This document shows, one piece after another, positions 10,404 through 29,418 of a stretch of 64,000 nt of DNA; position 1 is the stretch's first letter, and every line of letters begins with the position of its first letter. The notes under the pieces are model-generated. The model saw only the letters and a list, made by a program, of their open reading frames with translations, ran no database searches and was not told the DNA's origin. Location: NCBI GenBank assembly GCA_013365325.1, contig JABVXV010000027.1:310001-374000 (forward strand), read 5' to 3'. The stretch is from Dipetalonema caudispina. Its lineage: Eukaryota; Nematoda; Chromadorea; Rhabditida; Onchocercidae. The translations under genes were made by a program, and so were the position numbers.

Positions 10404-10762
10404 ATCTAAAATAGAAAAGGTTCACGCTGTGGTATCACTTTTTTCTAAAAACAAAAAGGTCCACATTGTGGTACCACTTCTTTCTAAAATAGAAGTGGTC
10501 CACATCGTGGTACCACTTCTTTCTAAAATAGAAATGGTCCACATTGTGGTACCACTTCTTTCTAAAATAGAAATGGTCCACATCGTGGTACCACTTCTTT
10601 CTAAAATAGAAATGGTCCACATCGTGGTACCACTTCTTTCTAAAATAGAAATGGTCCACATCGTGGTACCACTTCTTTCTAAAATAGAAATGGTCCACAT
10701 CGTGGTACCACTTCTTTCTAAAATAGAAATGGTCCACATTGTGGTACCACTTTTTTCTAAAA
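10404..10762. repeat. 39-bp tandem satellite, about nine copies
   Basis: Nine head-to-tail copies of a 39-base unit run from about 10404 to 10762. The first copy is degenerate and the last merges into a poly(A) run. Each unit contains the perfect palindrome GTGGTACCAC, and CCAC is also followed three bases later by GTGG, so every monomer can form a small hairpin. The main difference between copies is C or T in CACAT(C/T)GTGG: copies 3 and 5-8 have C, copies 2, 4 and 9 have T. Because 39 is divisible by three the array is open in several frames on both strands, but this is a by-product of the period. Confidence 0.95.
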
Positions 10763-10790
10763 AAAAAAAAAAAAAAACACTACATATAAA

Positions 10791-10812
10791 TATATATATA
10801 TATATATATATG
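10791..10812. repeat. (TA)n microsatellite
   Basis: An uninterrupted TA run follows the poly(A) run that terminates the 39-bp array. Confidence 0.95.
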
Positions 10813-12083
10813 TCACAATGCATAACCTTTATTTAAAATCTGTAAGGATTGCATAAAAGTTGGACCATAATGTGATGAAAATTATATTTTTATATTTGCA
10901 GAATTTTGGTGATTTTCATTTACCTTTAATTCTCCCCTGATGTCAACAATCAATAAATAATATTCTGACGTAGTAAATGCTGAAAATAGTTATTATTAAA
11001 ATGTTATTGCATTTAATGGGAATAACTCAGAGAACTATAAATATTAGAAAGTGAGCTAGACAAGATAATGTTTATTGCTATCAGATGTGTAGAGAGTTCT
11101 TGTAGTGGATTTCTGGATCTTCTGTGATCAGTCGGAAAGATTAACTTTTTCACTTTTCATTGTTGCGTTCATTAATTTCACCCTCAGATTTCAGATCAAA
11201 TATTTCTAGAAAGAAACTTAAATTTCCGAAAATTCAAAACATGAGTCTAAATTTCGGTAGAAGTAGTTGTTGCTTGAAATTTGCTGCACCGAAAATCTTA
11301 GTAACTCCCAGGAACTCTTGTTTCATCCCGATACTGCTGAGAATATTCGGGATGGTCCGAGAGCCACTTTTTACTATAACAAGGTTGGTTGACCTTGGAA
11401 TATTCATCGGGAATAGAATTAATTGAGGTAATGCGGGGAAACTGAATCTAAGAGAGATTCCAAGAGTGGGAAGACTTGGGTAGTGGGTAAATAAGAATGG
11501 AAGGATTCTGAGGAGAATTATTGTAATTTCCAACGATTTATTCCAAATTAATACTGAACTAAGGCGGTATAAGCTTTATGGACATCGATGCCAACTGTGA
11601 TAAGTTTCGTTTAGGTGAAGGAAGCAAAAGCATCAAACATTAGTTGACCTATTGGCAGTGGTATCGTTCATAATTTGCTCATAAAATGGTTTTTTTAAAG
11701 AAAGTGTTTTAGAAGCATTGTCCGCATTGCTTTAGTATATTGTTTAGTGATCGCGTATTTGTGTATGAGTTTCTTCGGTACTGTTTTCGGGAACATATAA
11801 ATTATATAGAAACGCAAAGTTGAGGAGAGCATAACTTCTAGAAGGATTTGTTTCATTTCTTGTCTTTTATAAAGAAGGCCGTAGTATCACTAGTATCAAG
11901 CTCGTCAACTACAGTCTTTATTTTGTTCCAGTCATATTAAGACATCGACTATAACGATATGTTACTTTAACAGGGTCGTACTTTCGCGTTGCTTTTCGAT
12001 ACAAGATAAGCTCTCACGTTAGGTATTACTCAATTCGTTCGTGTTATTCGTTACAGTATTTCTTCCTTCGATCTTCCAATTTT
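10813..12083. other. Intergenic, RPB2 upstream region
   Basis: Overlapping open frames exist on both strands at about 11160-11533, but neither shows a recognisable domain or sensible exon boundaries. The RPB2 promoter should lie here. I see no distinctive element in it. Confidence 0.5.
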
Positions 12084-12085
12084 AG
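12077..12085 (+). promoter_or_regulatory. Candidate spliced-leader acceptor of RPB2
   Basis: CCAATTTTAG ends at 12085, only five bases before the RPB2 ATG at 12091. An acceptor this close to the start codon, with no coding exon upstream, is typical of nematode trans-splicing. The assignment is inference. Confidence 0.5.
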
Positions 12086-12090
12086 AGGGA

Positions 12091-19532
<7,442 letters not shown>

Positions 19533-20219
19533 ATTTATTTACGTTGTTACGTTCGTATTTTTTTTTGATTGACAATTCTGTTATTTATACTTTTTGTTTC
19601 AGCTGAATTCGAAGTTTTCCAAGAAAATTAGATTTACGGGAACAGGACACCAGTGCTTGAGAAGATAGACCTATTGTATTTTCTTACTAGAGTTTGTTAT
19701 AATTAGTACGTTTTTGAGCATCGGAAAATAAGAAATGCAATTGTTTAATGAGCTTGTTAATATTTTTTCTTTTTTTTATTTTGCATAATTGATTGAAAAA
19801 AATAAGTCATTCCTCATGTTATTTGCTTGAAAACCTCTATTTATACTTCATTGAAGAAAGCACCGATACCACCAAGTTTGTTAGTTACTGTTACGTAGGA
19901 AGCGAATCTGTTGAAAAGTAATTCAGTGAAGATGATCATGAATTTTGATAAAACGTTAGAGATCGATTCTTTTCGAAGTTTAATAGACTCTTTTCTGTCT
20001 ATTCAATTAAATAAGCAAACTGTGAAGTGGTTTTCGCTAACTATACATGTCCAGTGCTGTGGAATAAATAAGTGCTCGAGGAGGCTGTGTTTGTTGCGGC
20101 ACAATTATCCATACGTAAAATTAACATGGAGATGGGTTGGTTGTAGATACGGTTGACCTAAATGTACATGCCAGAACCAATATTATTCCTAGCTCCGATA
20201 ATTTTACAACAAATTCGTT
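19533..20219. other. Intergenic region downstream of RPB2
   Basis: This holds the RPB2 3' UTR. No perfect AATAAA was found close to the stop. A coding-looking fragment at 19603-19672 after a TTTCAG could be a 3' UTR exon but has no in-phase donor. The open frame at 19911-20156 has no recognisable domain. TATTCCTAG ends at 20191, about 29 bases before the next gene's ATG, and is a candidate trans-splice acceptor. Confidence 0.4.
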
Positions 20220-23066
20220 ATGTCATCCGATACCTCTTCATTACGGCGACTAATATTGCTGCTACTACTAATCGTTAAATCTTCTAGTGTGCAGCAAATT
20301 TCTTTGGGTTTGTTTTTTGTTTTGTATAAATTCTGTGGATTGGATAAATGGTGATTCGTTCCTACTTTTATAACTCCAAGATTTTCCTTCATCTACACAT
20401 AAGAGGGCTAACAATCAACAACATCAGAACACGAAAGGAGATGTGTATAGTTAAGCATCGATAATTTTACTTGATCATACGGAATGATCAAACCTTTATT
20501 GCTAAAGTCTCTAATTTAATGGATGTAATCGTTAGGCAGTTTAGAGGGGTATACATTACAACTAATTACAAATAGATAATTCCGTTGATCTTGGTGAAAT
20601 TATTTTGGTTCCTCCAATTTGAAAATAAATTATAGAGGGTAATGGCACAAAGAAACTTAAAGAAGTTATTGCGTCCGGCAAGGGTATGTATCTTGCTTTT
20701 CGTTTTTATTAGAAAAATGCCCATAGAATATTTTGCACATTCTTCTTTACTGTGGTGCAACGTTTTACAGCTTATTGGTAGGAACAGATGATTGTTTACT
20801 TTCAAGAAGCCTATTTCTTTCAAGAAGCCTTATTTCTCCATAATCAGATAACCCATCAATATTCTACGTTTTTTTCTTTTTAACTTTAGAGTGAATTAAT
20901 ACTGAAGGGAATTTCAGAATCATATGCAGGAAATCGGATAGACGTTGATCGATATATTCATCCGTGGTTAAAGCCTTGGGTTAGAGTTGTTGATATGCTG
21001 AAACAGAATGGAAAAACATTCGAATTTGCGAATAAAGTAAAATTTTTTTCAACTATTATTTCAGAAATCATTTGAACGCCATATGTCGCATGTTATGATC
21101 TTTCATATAGGGTTATTAAAATATTTATTCTACAACACTTTCAACGTTGATGTTGTTGTATAGCTTGCAATAATAACTCAGTCTTCGGTTTATTGTAATG
21201 GAAATCATTTAGGAAGATGAAATATTATATGCAACTAGATCTTGGCAGGTATTATTATTACTTTTAAATTATTGAAATTTAGCAGGTTATTTCAGGTGGA
21301 AAAAGAATATCAGGAGAATTCAGTAAACCCATCATGGTCAATATTTGATTTTTTGAAACCAGTGAAGAAAATGGAATCGAAGACTGAGCCAAAACCGATG
21401 TTGCAACGTTTGTACGATCCATTTGTCAAATCTTTTAATGATTTTAATCGATTTACTAAGTTATGCTTTCGTTATTTTTCTACGTTTTCAATGTTTTTAA
21501 ATCAAGAATTTAAATCGGAATGAAGACTTTATTCATTTTGTCCAGATTTTTGTCAGTAACCAATACATTGGAATTTCTGAAAATTTACCATCAATATAAC
21601 TAGAATCAGTCACTTGTCTATACTTTAAATTCATCATGAATTCTCATATGTTCATTTCTTCAGGATTTGCAACCGCTCGGTCCTATTACAACTATCACTA
21701 CAGCTGTTACGCCGAAAAATGATATGTTTGCAATCCCTATACTTTTTTCGAAATCTACAACACCTCAAAAGACAATCCATATCAATTCTTCAGCCAAAAA
21801 TGCAACTCTTATCCAACAAACAAAGGTTGCAAATCATCTTTATAAAAAGTCAAAAAATATAGTGAAACGACAAATCACTGATACATTATTTCTGAAACCT
21901 CTATCAGGATTCACTGATCTGGAACCAATTCAGCTCAATAACCCATTAACCACAAACCCACTGATGAGTTTGTTCACTACTCTTATTGCTGGTGAATACG
22001 CAACCATTATGCTGAAGCTTCCAAAGTTTAAATCGTTCCAATATAAAATACCACAAATGCGCATCCCAAAACCTGTTCCTTTATCTGATCCATTTCATAA
22101 TCGAATGATTTTGGAAAATATGACAAAAATTTGGGATGGATGATTAAGATAAAATGGGAACTCATGCAATATAGTGTTTTCTGTTCATTACTCGACCTTG
22201 TCTTTAAAATTAACCTACTATCTAGTTTTGTTTTTTCGATGAATTTCCATGAATTTGTATTCATACATTAATGGTTTGTTTAATCATTACCACAATTTTT
22301 TCAATTATTCCACTCATTTTTGAATTAGCATAAGATAAATTCATGCTTCTTCCAGTGTTTTAATACAGATTGAACATATTTCAGCAAAGTATCTTTTATT
22401 GAATTGTACCTAATTTGAGCTGTTTCTATTCATAATAGTATTTTCAAACATTTATAGAAATCCGTTCAAATGTATTATTATTTCCGTATCTTAGGTGAAG
22501 TTCATAAAACATAGCGGAAAACTATGTATTTTCGAGAATCTATTCATTTGAAATAATTTTAGTCGACAATAGCAATGCCATCAATATTAACACTATTAGA
22601 ATCGTTTGGACATAGTCAAAAAGGTCGTGAGGAAGTGGAAGTTGGCCGTGATCGAACAGTAAACGTACTTGGCATGCCCGTTGGTCGAAAGGATGGCATT
22701 TCATTGGCTCCGTTAAGAGGTTTTCTTTGAAAGCTGCTTAATATATACAAAAAAAAAGAATCATTCAACAAATCTGTGGAAAACATATAAGTTATATTGG
22801 AAGGTCAAAGAATAATGTCAATTAAAAGCCATACTAACTTTCTGCACTTTTAGAAATTAGGAAGGCAATACTTTCCTTTCACTACTCTTCAATTTAAACA
22901 CGAATCTCATTTTTTTACATAAAGTACGTCTCGTAAACGTTTTTTCATAGGTCTTAGCGTCGGTAATGAGGATATGTTTGGTCCGATTGCTATCAACGAT
23001 AAATACAATATCAATTGGGGATTTTTCAACGATCTCAGCAAAATATTCAATAAAGCTGCGCAATAA
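20220..23066 (+). CDS. Orphan secreted protein with alternative 3' exons
   Basis: I do not recognise this family. The first exon (20220-20307) encodes a clear signal peptide: Arg-Arg at residues 9-10, hydrophobic core LILLLLLIV, then a polar SSSVQQ cleavage region. It joins in phase to 20636-20683, 20918-21036, 21213-21248 and an exon starting at 21296. The mature start reads EGNGTKKLKEVIASGKESYAG, with a Trp-rich HPWLKPWVRVVDML segment. The 3' end has three phase-compatible solutions. Reading on to TGA at 21521-21523 gives about 172 residues. Splicing from a GTGAAG donor at 21362 to 21664-22143 gives about 278. Splicing to 22563-22719 plus 22951-23066 gives about 209. Each terminal segment looks coding (for example GKESYAG upstream, SVGNEDMFGPIAINDKYNIN in the last exon). 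The last pair might instead be a separate gene. No Cys-rich or known domain was seen. Confidence 0.5.
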
Positions 23067-23787
23067 GTATTAAATTTCAGTGAATTTCTCAATCTTTGAA
23101 TTCTTATGCAAAGGTTTCTTGTGATGATATAATTTAATTGCCAGGCCTTTCTTTGTTTGCAACTCGTAACGCTTGACAGTTTTAGACTGAGTTCCCAAAA
23201 ATTTTTGATATTTATTTTAATTTAGCATTCATTTTAGTTAACAACAGTGCAGCAATCATTCCATTTCAACAAGAATGATCTAATTTGGCAATTATTGTTA
23301 GGCGACAGTTATGTATTCAAATAATCTATCAAATGTTGAAAGTGTGATCTAAATTTTTGAAATATTAATAAACTTGGGAGTATAATAAGAACCTAATATA
23401 TGACTTTATCCTTAGTGAGGTAGACTAGCTTGAAATCATGTCCATTGGATACAAACTCAAATTTGCTGTAGGAATTATAGTAACACTTCAACTTAATTCA
23501 TTTGAAGTGAAGACAACAGTACTAGCAATGTTATGAAATGTTCCTAGAAATAATATTAAGTAAATTTTATACATAAATCAACGATACATAGAAAGAAAGT
23601 ATTATAACACAATTCATAAACTTAACAGTATATTTAAATAATGAAAGTAAAACTGATTATTTATATTCTTTTAGCACTTCCAGATAATCATTTTCCCAAT
23701 CATATGGATCGTTTAAATGCCGATTGCCAGCCAAATTCTATAAAATTATGGCTAAAATGTTCAAGCTAGCACGAAATTTCATTTTTC
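23067..23787. other. Convergent intergenic region
   Basis: A+T-rich DNA between the plus-strand orphan gene and the 3' end of the minus-strand kinase. AATAAA occurs near 23367 on the plus strand. No exon is supported. Confidence 0.5.
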
Positions 23788-26282
23788 TTAAGTTGGAAAT
23801 ATCATTGATTGCTTTTCTTTATCACGATATTTTGATTTCAGAATAAGATGGTAGGCTAATTGTATTTGTAATTTTGTGATTTTATCATCTTGGATTTGGT
23901 TTAGTTCGGACATTTTTGTTCGTTTGTTATTGCTTTGCTTATCTTTAGTTGAAAGTTTTACAATGACATATCTATACTGCAAAAGCAAATCCCTCATTTT
24001 CAAGCAAATAAATCGCTTAGTCCTGGGATTCCAAAATTTCAATTACTACAACCTTCATGGTTGAAATTAAAAATGTATAATTAGGTTCAGCATCTACAGC
24101 TAATGTCATTACTGCTCGACCATATTCACGTATGCTTGATCCAAAGTTTTCGGATATTTTCATGAAATCATCTTTCACCTGAAATGAGAGCTGTTTTCTA
24201 CCTTTGAAGCCCAATTATCAGTTCCTATGCTGTTTGAGGAGAGAAATGCTTGAGTTGTTTGAGTTGTTCGTATTTAACAGTTAATATCGACGAAATGTAA
24301 AATGAAAATTACCAATTCCATTTTAGCGTTTTTCATTTTTTCATCACTTTTCTCATCCCTCCAAGGTAATTCCCCTTTAAGTATTTCTATGAGTGTGAAA
24401 AAAAGTGCGATCAAATCATCTGATGGTCCTTGCTCCTTTCGATCATGTACACGCATTGAAACGTAGCGCAATGTTCCACGGAAACCAGCTCGTTTTCTTG
24501 TTTCTATTAGTTTTCCATCCGATTGCCGAAACTTTCTTGCTAAACCATAATCCACAATGATCAATCGTCGACTGCTCTGACAAACATGTTTGATATTTCT
24601 TAATTGTGATTAATATCAGTAATACTTCGATAATTTGTTCAGTTCAATTAGTTACTAATAAAATTAAAATCATAGATTTTAAGCAGTTAAAAATTCAAAT
24701 CTTTAAATAAGTCGAGACGTTTGTGTTCACTTGACCATACAAGTATGTACAGTATCGTGAGCTGGTGCTTTCAAGTTTGAATTTCTGTTTGCAAAGCATT
24801 CATGGAACCGGATTCTCAATTGACCTACTTTCTCGGTCAGACCGAAACACATATTGGCTGGTTTCACATCCCTGTGAATATATCCCACTTTATGGATGTC
24901 ACGAAGACCAGCTATTGCCTGCAGTGAAAGAATAATACAGTAAAACAAATTTAAATCTCATAACTTTAACATAACGTGAAACAAGGTTAAAGTAAAATGA
25001 TAGACATTAATTTATGATTAAGGAATGCAATGAAATTTAATTGTTATTTATTATTTGTTTGAAATTTTTGCAAGCTCATCTGATGGTCAGACCGGATTAT
25101 GGAATCTCACCGCCCAAGCTCTGATCCAGAATGTCATTGAACAAAGTATACTGGTCGAAGAGGACTGATGATCAAAAAAGAAATAAAGATGATAAAAGTC
25201 AAAAATTTAAATGGCCTCTTAAACGTGACTGATTTTCAACATACTTGCTGGATGATTCGTCCTGAGGTAGACTTTGATAATCGTTGCAAAGGACACCGTT
25301 TTCTTAGATCAGATACATTCGCTGACAGTAATTGCATTACGATATAATTTAAGCCATGTTCCGTTCCGGAACCCCACATCAGAGGTGCATGTGGTTGGCC
25401 TTGCAGACGTAACATTATCTGATAAATCAATTATCTCAAACTTCAGAATTTCACATTTTACAAGAATATCGAATGCTCGCATTAATTTTCTACTTGAGAA
25501 GTAATTCCTAAAATTAAACGTCTGTATATTTATTCAAGTCCGGAAAGCTAGTTGTAAAAATCCGATTACTTTTTGCTCCAGAATCATTCGTTTAGCTACT
25601 TTTCCCTTCCTTATCATGGGTTCCACTTTAACAGCTACTGATTCGCCATTCATTTTCAAATCTGATGCATAATATATTTCTCCATATCCTCCACTACCAA
25701 TTAATCCCTGAAAAAGGTAATATCATTTACTTCTTTCACTCAGAACTTTTTGATCCTACAGTGTAGATCTAGATTTTACCAAACTTAAACAAAAATAAGA
25801 ATTTTTGGGTCTGGATAAATATTTAAAACAAAAACGCGAGCTTGAACTTTTTTCTGAATGGATGTCTGATTTAAGTCGCCAATTACGAAATGCATTGTTT
25901 TATTACTTTGACAAGCCATCGATCTCGAATTTTTTCACCAAATTTAACCAGAGTATCATCAGCGTCTAACTGTATTGTTGGTATAAGACAATCTAATTTT
26001 GTAAATTTCCTGCAATGAATTTTAAATTTTTGGAAAGTTTATTTTTCCCCTCATTATATGGTACGTACATTTTCGAAACTAATTTAAACAAATGAAACCA
26101 TTGATAATATGATATCAAAACAACCTTATCTTCCAGTTATTAAACGCAAGCATTCAGATTAGAAAACATACTTCAAATAGGTTATATCTAACAAAGGATG
26201 TATACTTTGGGAGAACGATATTCCGCACATTCATTATTGCTGGTACATCGGCAGATGCATTATCATCAGTTGATGGCTCCAT
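23788..26282 (-). CDS. Tau-tubulin-kinase-like protein kinase (CK1 group)
   Basis: A Ser/Thr kinase of the TTBK branch of the CK1 group, cytosolic by lack of targeting sequences. Minus-strand exons are 26282-26206, 26009-25907, 25707-25570, 25418-25245, 24918-24829, 24576-24313, 24178-24053 and 23976-23788, all in phase, about 386 residues. Seen features: glycine loop GSGGYG (about 64-69), ATP lysine in VAVK (about 87), catalytic loop HRDVKPAN (Asp about 181), metal-binding DYG in place of the common DFG (203-205), AGFRGTLRYVS activation segment, PSDDLIALFFTLIEILKGELPW helix, then a Lys/Gln-rich tail after the domain. The order and wording match TTBKs (LDFGLARQ, AGFRGTVRYAS, DDLWSLFYMLVE). 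Nematodes carry many TTBK-like genes and many are male-germline expressed, which is family knowledge and not read from this sequence. An acceptor (GCTACCAG) lies three bases before the ATG. The final tail exon is the least certain. Confidence 0.9.
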
Positions 26283-29200
26283 TTACTGGTAGCAAATCAG
26301 ACGTTTTTCGTCGTGACAACCGCTTTCTAATCTTATAATCTAGAAAATAACCAAACTAACTATAGGATATCTTTACATATACCATTTTAGGTCATTTAAT
26401 TGCTTTAACATTTTGGATGAATGATTAAATATTTTCGAAAAACTTAAAGAAAATGAGGAAATTAAATAATAAATACCAATGTAATTGATGGAAAAAATTA
26501 AAATAAAGAAATTAAATAATAAATAGAAATAGTCGTTTGTAAAAATTGTGAAAGATGTATTTTTCCCTCATTTTACTTAACATATTTTTTTTTAGTTTTT
26601 TTCATAATTTTCCTATGTTTTACGGTTTTCTCAAATATTATGAAAAGTATGTTCCTATCACCAACCAACCTACGAGTAAGTTAATTAATGATTACTTCTT
26701 TCGGGTTAATCTCGATTTTATCCAAATTTTGCAACTCGCAGTGGTGTGCCATTATTATTCTTACTTTCAGATGTGTATTTTTTTTTTTTTTTTTTTGCAT
26801 TTTCCAATGCCATGTCTTCGTAATTCAAATTTTGTTGTTAATTCAATTCAGCTTCTTATCTTTATATTACCTCAACCTTAGATTGTAATGATCGTATAAC
26901 CTACCACTTCAAATTACCATATGAGAATTTAATTTGCATTTTTCCGCGTATTTGGTTTGCACACTCTTCCGTTACTTTTTATTTTTAGTGAAGAAATCCG
27001 ATGATTTCTTCAGTTTTCATATAAAAATTAATTTTCATTAAAAATTTAATTTCTGATGATTTCAAGTAAGTCATAAATTAAGTTCCGGAAATGTACTATT
27101 TGAAAATGTAACATCGCGTGTGATGCTTGTCATCGAAAGATAGGTAGATATAACTAGGTAGTTTGATCTATGAAACGCATCGTTTTATTTAACATCTCAA
27201 AATTGGGAGCACTTTGGATCAGTGATTGAAATCAAGATATGAGTTCTTGAACATCGCAATTTTGAATTTGATTTGGAATAGTCAACTTTAGAGAAAAAAA
27301 ATCTTTTCTTGAAGAATTTCAAATATCAATTTTGTCAAGGATATTGAAATGTCATTAACATTAAGAAAATTCATTTTCAAGATAACTTTCCACACTGAAC
27401 TACGTCAAACACGTTAGGACGTTGTGACACAGTTTCGTTCGCTTGCTTTAATAAAATGAAATGTATGAACAGAAAGGCAAATTAATGACGAACAAATATA
27501 ATGCATATATAGCACACTTTGTTAAACTTAAGATGTGTATCGGTTGAAGTTACTACTTAGAAATTGACTTCTGGTATGAAACAACTTGAAATTTTTTTGT
27601 GATTAAAGACACATTAATCAGTTCAATCTTTGAAAAAACAATCAGCCAAAGATGTGAAAGTTTTTGACTAATTGAATAAAATTACTTTTGGTTTTATTGC
27701 CATCATTATCTTAATTTACTTTTTGTCGCTTGTATTTATTTACAAAAAGAAAGAAGAAAGAGGAAGAGAGGAGAAATGCGACAGCTTCTGATGAAACTTC
27801 TCAATTAGCTTTGATTTTTAAGAAGAATTGAGGAAAAGAATGAAATTGAGGATTTAAAGTTATCATCTTTATAGAAAGAGTTTTGGAAAAAGGAAAAATA
27901 TATGAAATCACTGCTGGGAAGAGAAGACATGAAACTATGGGACAATTTGAGGTTTCTTGTGGAAGCATTAAGGAAGCCAAGTTGTCTTTACCGCTCACTA
28001 CAAAATATTTTTTAAAAAATATCTGCAAAATATCATAGTTAATTTGCTCCACCGTATTGTGATAGTAGCAGTTCCAAAACAGATTAGACTGAATTGCTCA
28101 ATGGAAGTAGTGATGTTATTTCATTAAGATTAAGGTAGATTACAATAACCTCATAAATTGTAACTATAAGATCATGCGTTACAGTTGTTTGTATAGTAAA
28201 GTTTAGAATAAAGTATTCTATCCTATGAATAAAATTACTCGATCAGATAATACCCGTCTTTAAAGAAAGATTCGATTTGTTATTTTAAGATAGCATAGGT
28301 TAAACAAAGTATTGCCCCTTTTAATTAAGATCTAGTAGAAATGGAATGGTGAAATGGATCCGAAATTTGATTTTACAAGAGAAATGATTTCTTGACCAAT
28401 AAGCCATGTTAACTTGAATGAATAACAGGAATTAGAAATTTGTTTAAAGCATCGAAGCTAATAAACTCGAGAAAAAACAGATTCAGTTAAAAAAAGACAT
28501 TTAGTGAAATATGTTGTGCAAGAAAAAAAAATCAAGACCGAGTATGCAAATCAAGTTTGATGACCTGATCAGTGAGATTAAAATTTAATTTAGCAGTTCT
28601 ATCAGAAAAGATGTGGGACAAAGAAAGAACACCAGTAGTGATGATGTTCTTTTTTCGAAATATTCCCATTGAAATGAGTGATTTCAAAATTGATTAATTG
28701 TTTTAAGAAAATAAGCAAAATCAACGTTTATCAAAAATTATTACAGTAATTTAATGACTTTCTCTTATTATAAATTCATAGAAAATGTTAAAAAGAATAA
28801 CAGGAAGGGTAAAGCTTGCAGTCAATTCATTTGTTTAAATTGCGGGAAAAAAAGTGAAATTGCAAAAAAAAGTAATGTCTGATAATGATATCGGGCTGAT
28901 CTTGCAGTCACCAACAGCGTTTCAATAAACAATTTTTCATAAACTCAATTTACAGTTATATAAATGTCTCCTGGTCTCTCCGAATAATGCATTATAAGTG
29001 CGATTCCTACTTGTTTATATGCAAGTTTCAAAATACTCCCATAACTAAAATTTGTTAACAATTTCACTTTCCTGCTGATACTTTGGTTTTATTTTGTTTT
29101 CTTTTCTTATATAAATAATCAAAGATTCTTTCGCTCAACATCTTACAGATCATCATAAAAATGATTTCTTAGTAGATAATTGTAGCTTCTTTACTATAGC

Positions 29201-29350
29201 ATATTGAAATATGAGATAAACTTTGACATCTGAAATAATATCATCTTCCATCAAACAATAATAGGTATCACTGGGAAAATTGATCATCAAATCAGGAAGA
29301 ATAAAAATTTTGTCCCCAAAATCTTACAACTTTATGACAAATGTTATTTG

Positions 29351-29418
29351 TTAGACTTAAATGAAGTCTAATGTTTAACATTTGATTGTTCAAAAGAACA
29401 ATGTTTAAAGTTAAACAT
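29351..29418. repeat. Two adjacent perfect hairpins
   Basis: TTAGACTT and AAGTCTAA (29351-29371) form a perfect 8-bp stem with a 5-base loop. Directly after it, ATGTTTAAC (29371-29379) pairs with GTTAAACAT (29410-29418), enclosing a second perfect stem of ATTGTTC and GAACAAT around an AAAA loop. The result is a compact double hairpin. Confidence 0.8.

Noticed and set aside
10393..10836. Open frames of 100-147 codons on both strands across the 39-bp satellite
   Set aside because: The 39-base period is divisible by three, so any stop-free monomer gives long open frames. There are no splice sites, known domains or codon constraint.
11160..11533. Overlapping 88- and 99-codon open frames upstream of RPB2
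   Set aside because: Neither strand shows a recognisable domain or exon boundaries, and mutual overlap suggests chance.
20204..20392. 62-codon minus-strand frame opposite the orphan gene's first exon
   Set aside because: It starts with ATG and has balanced composition, so it was considered. The plus-strand frame gives a textbook signal peptide that joins in phase to downstream exons, so the minus frame was set aside.
26555..26888. Phe-rich 108-codon frame
   Set aside because: Poly-T DNA reads as Phe/Leu/Ile and looks like a membrane protein by chance. There are no family features.
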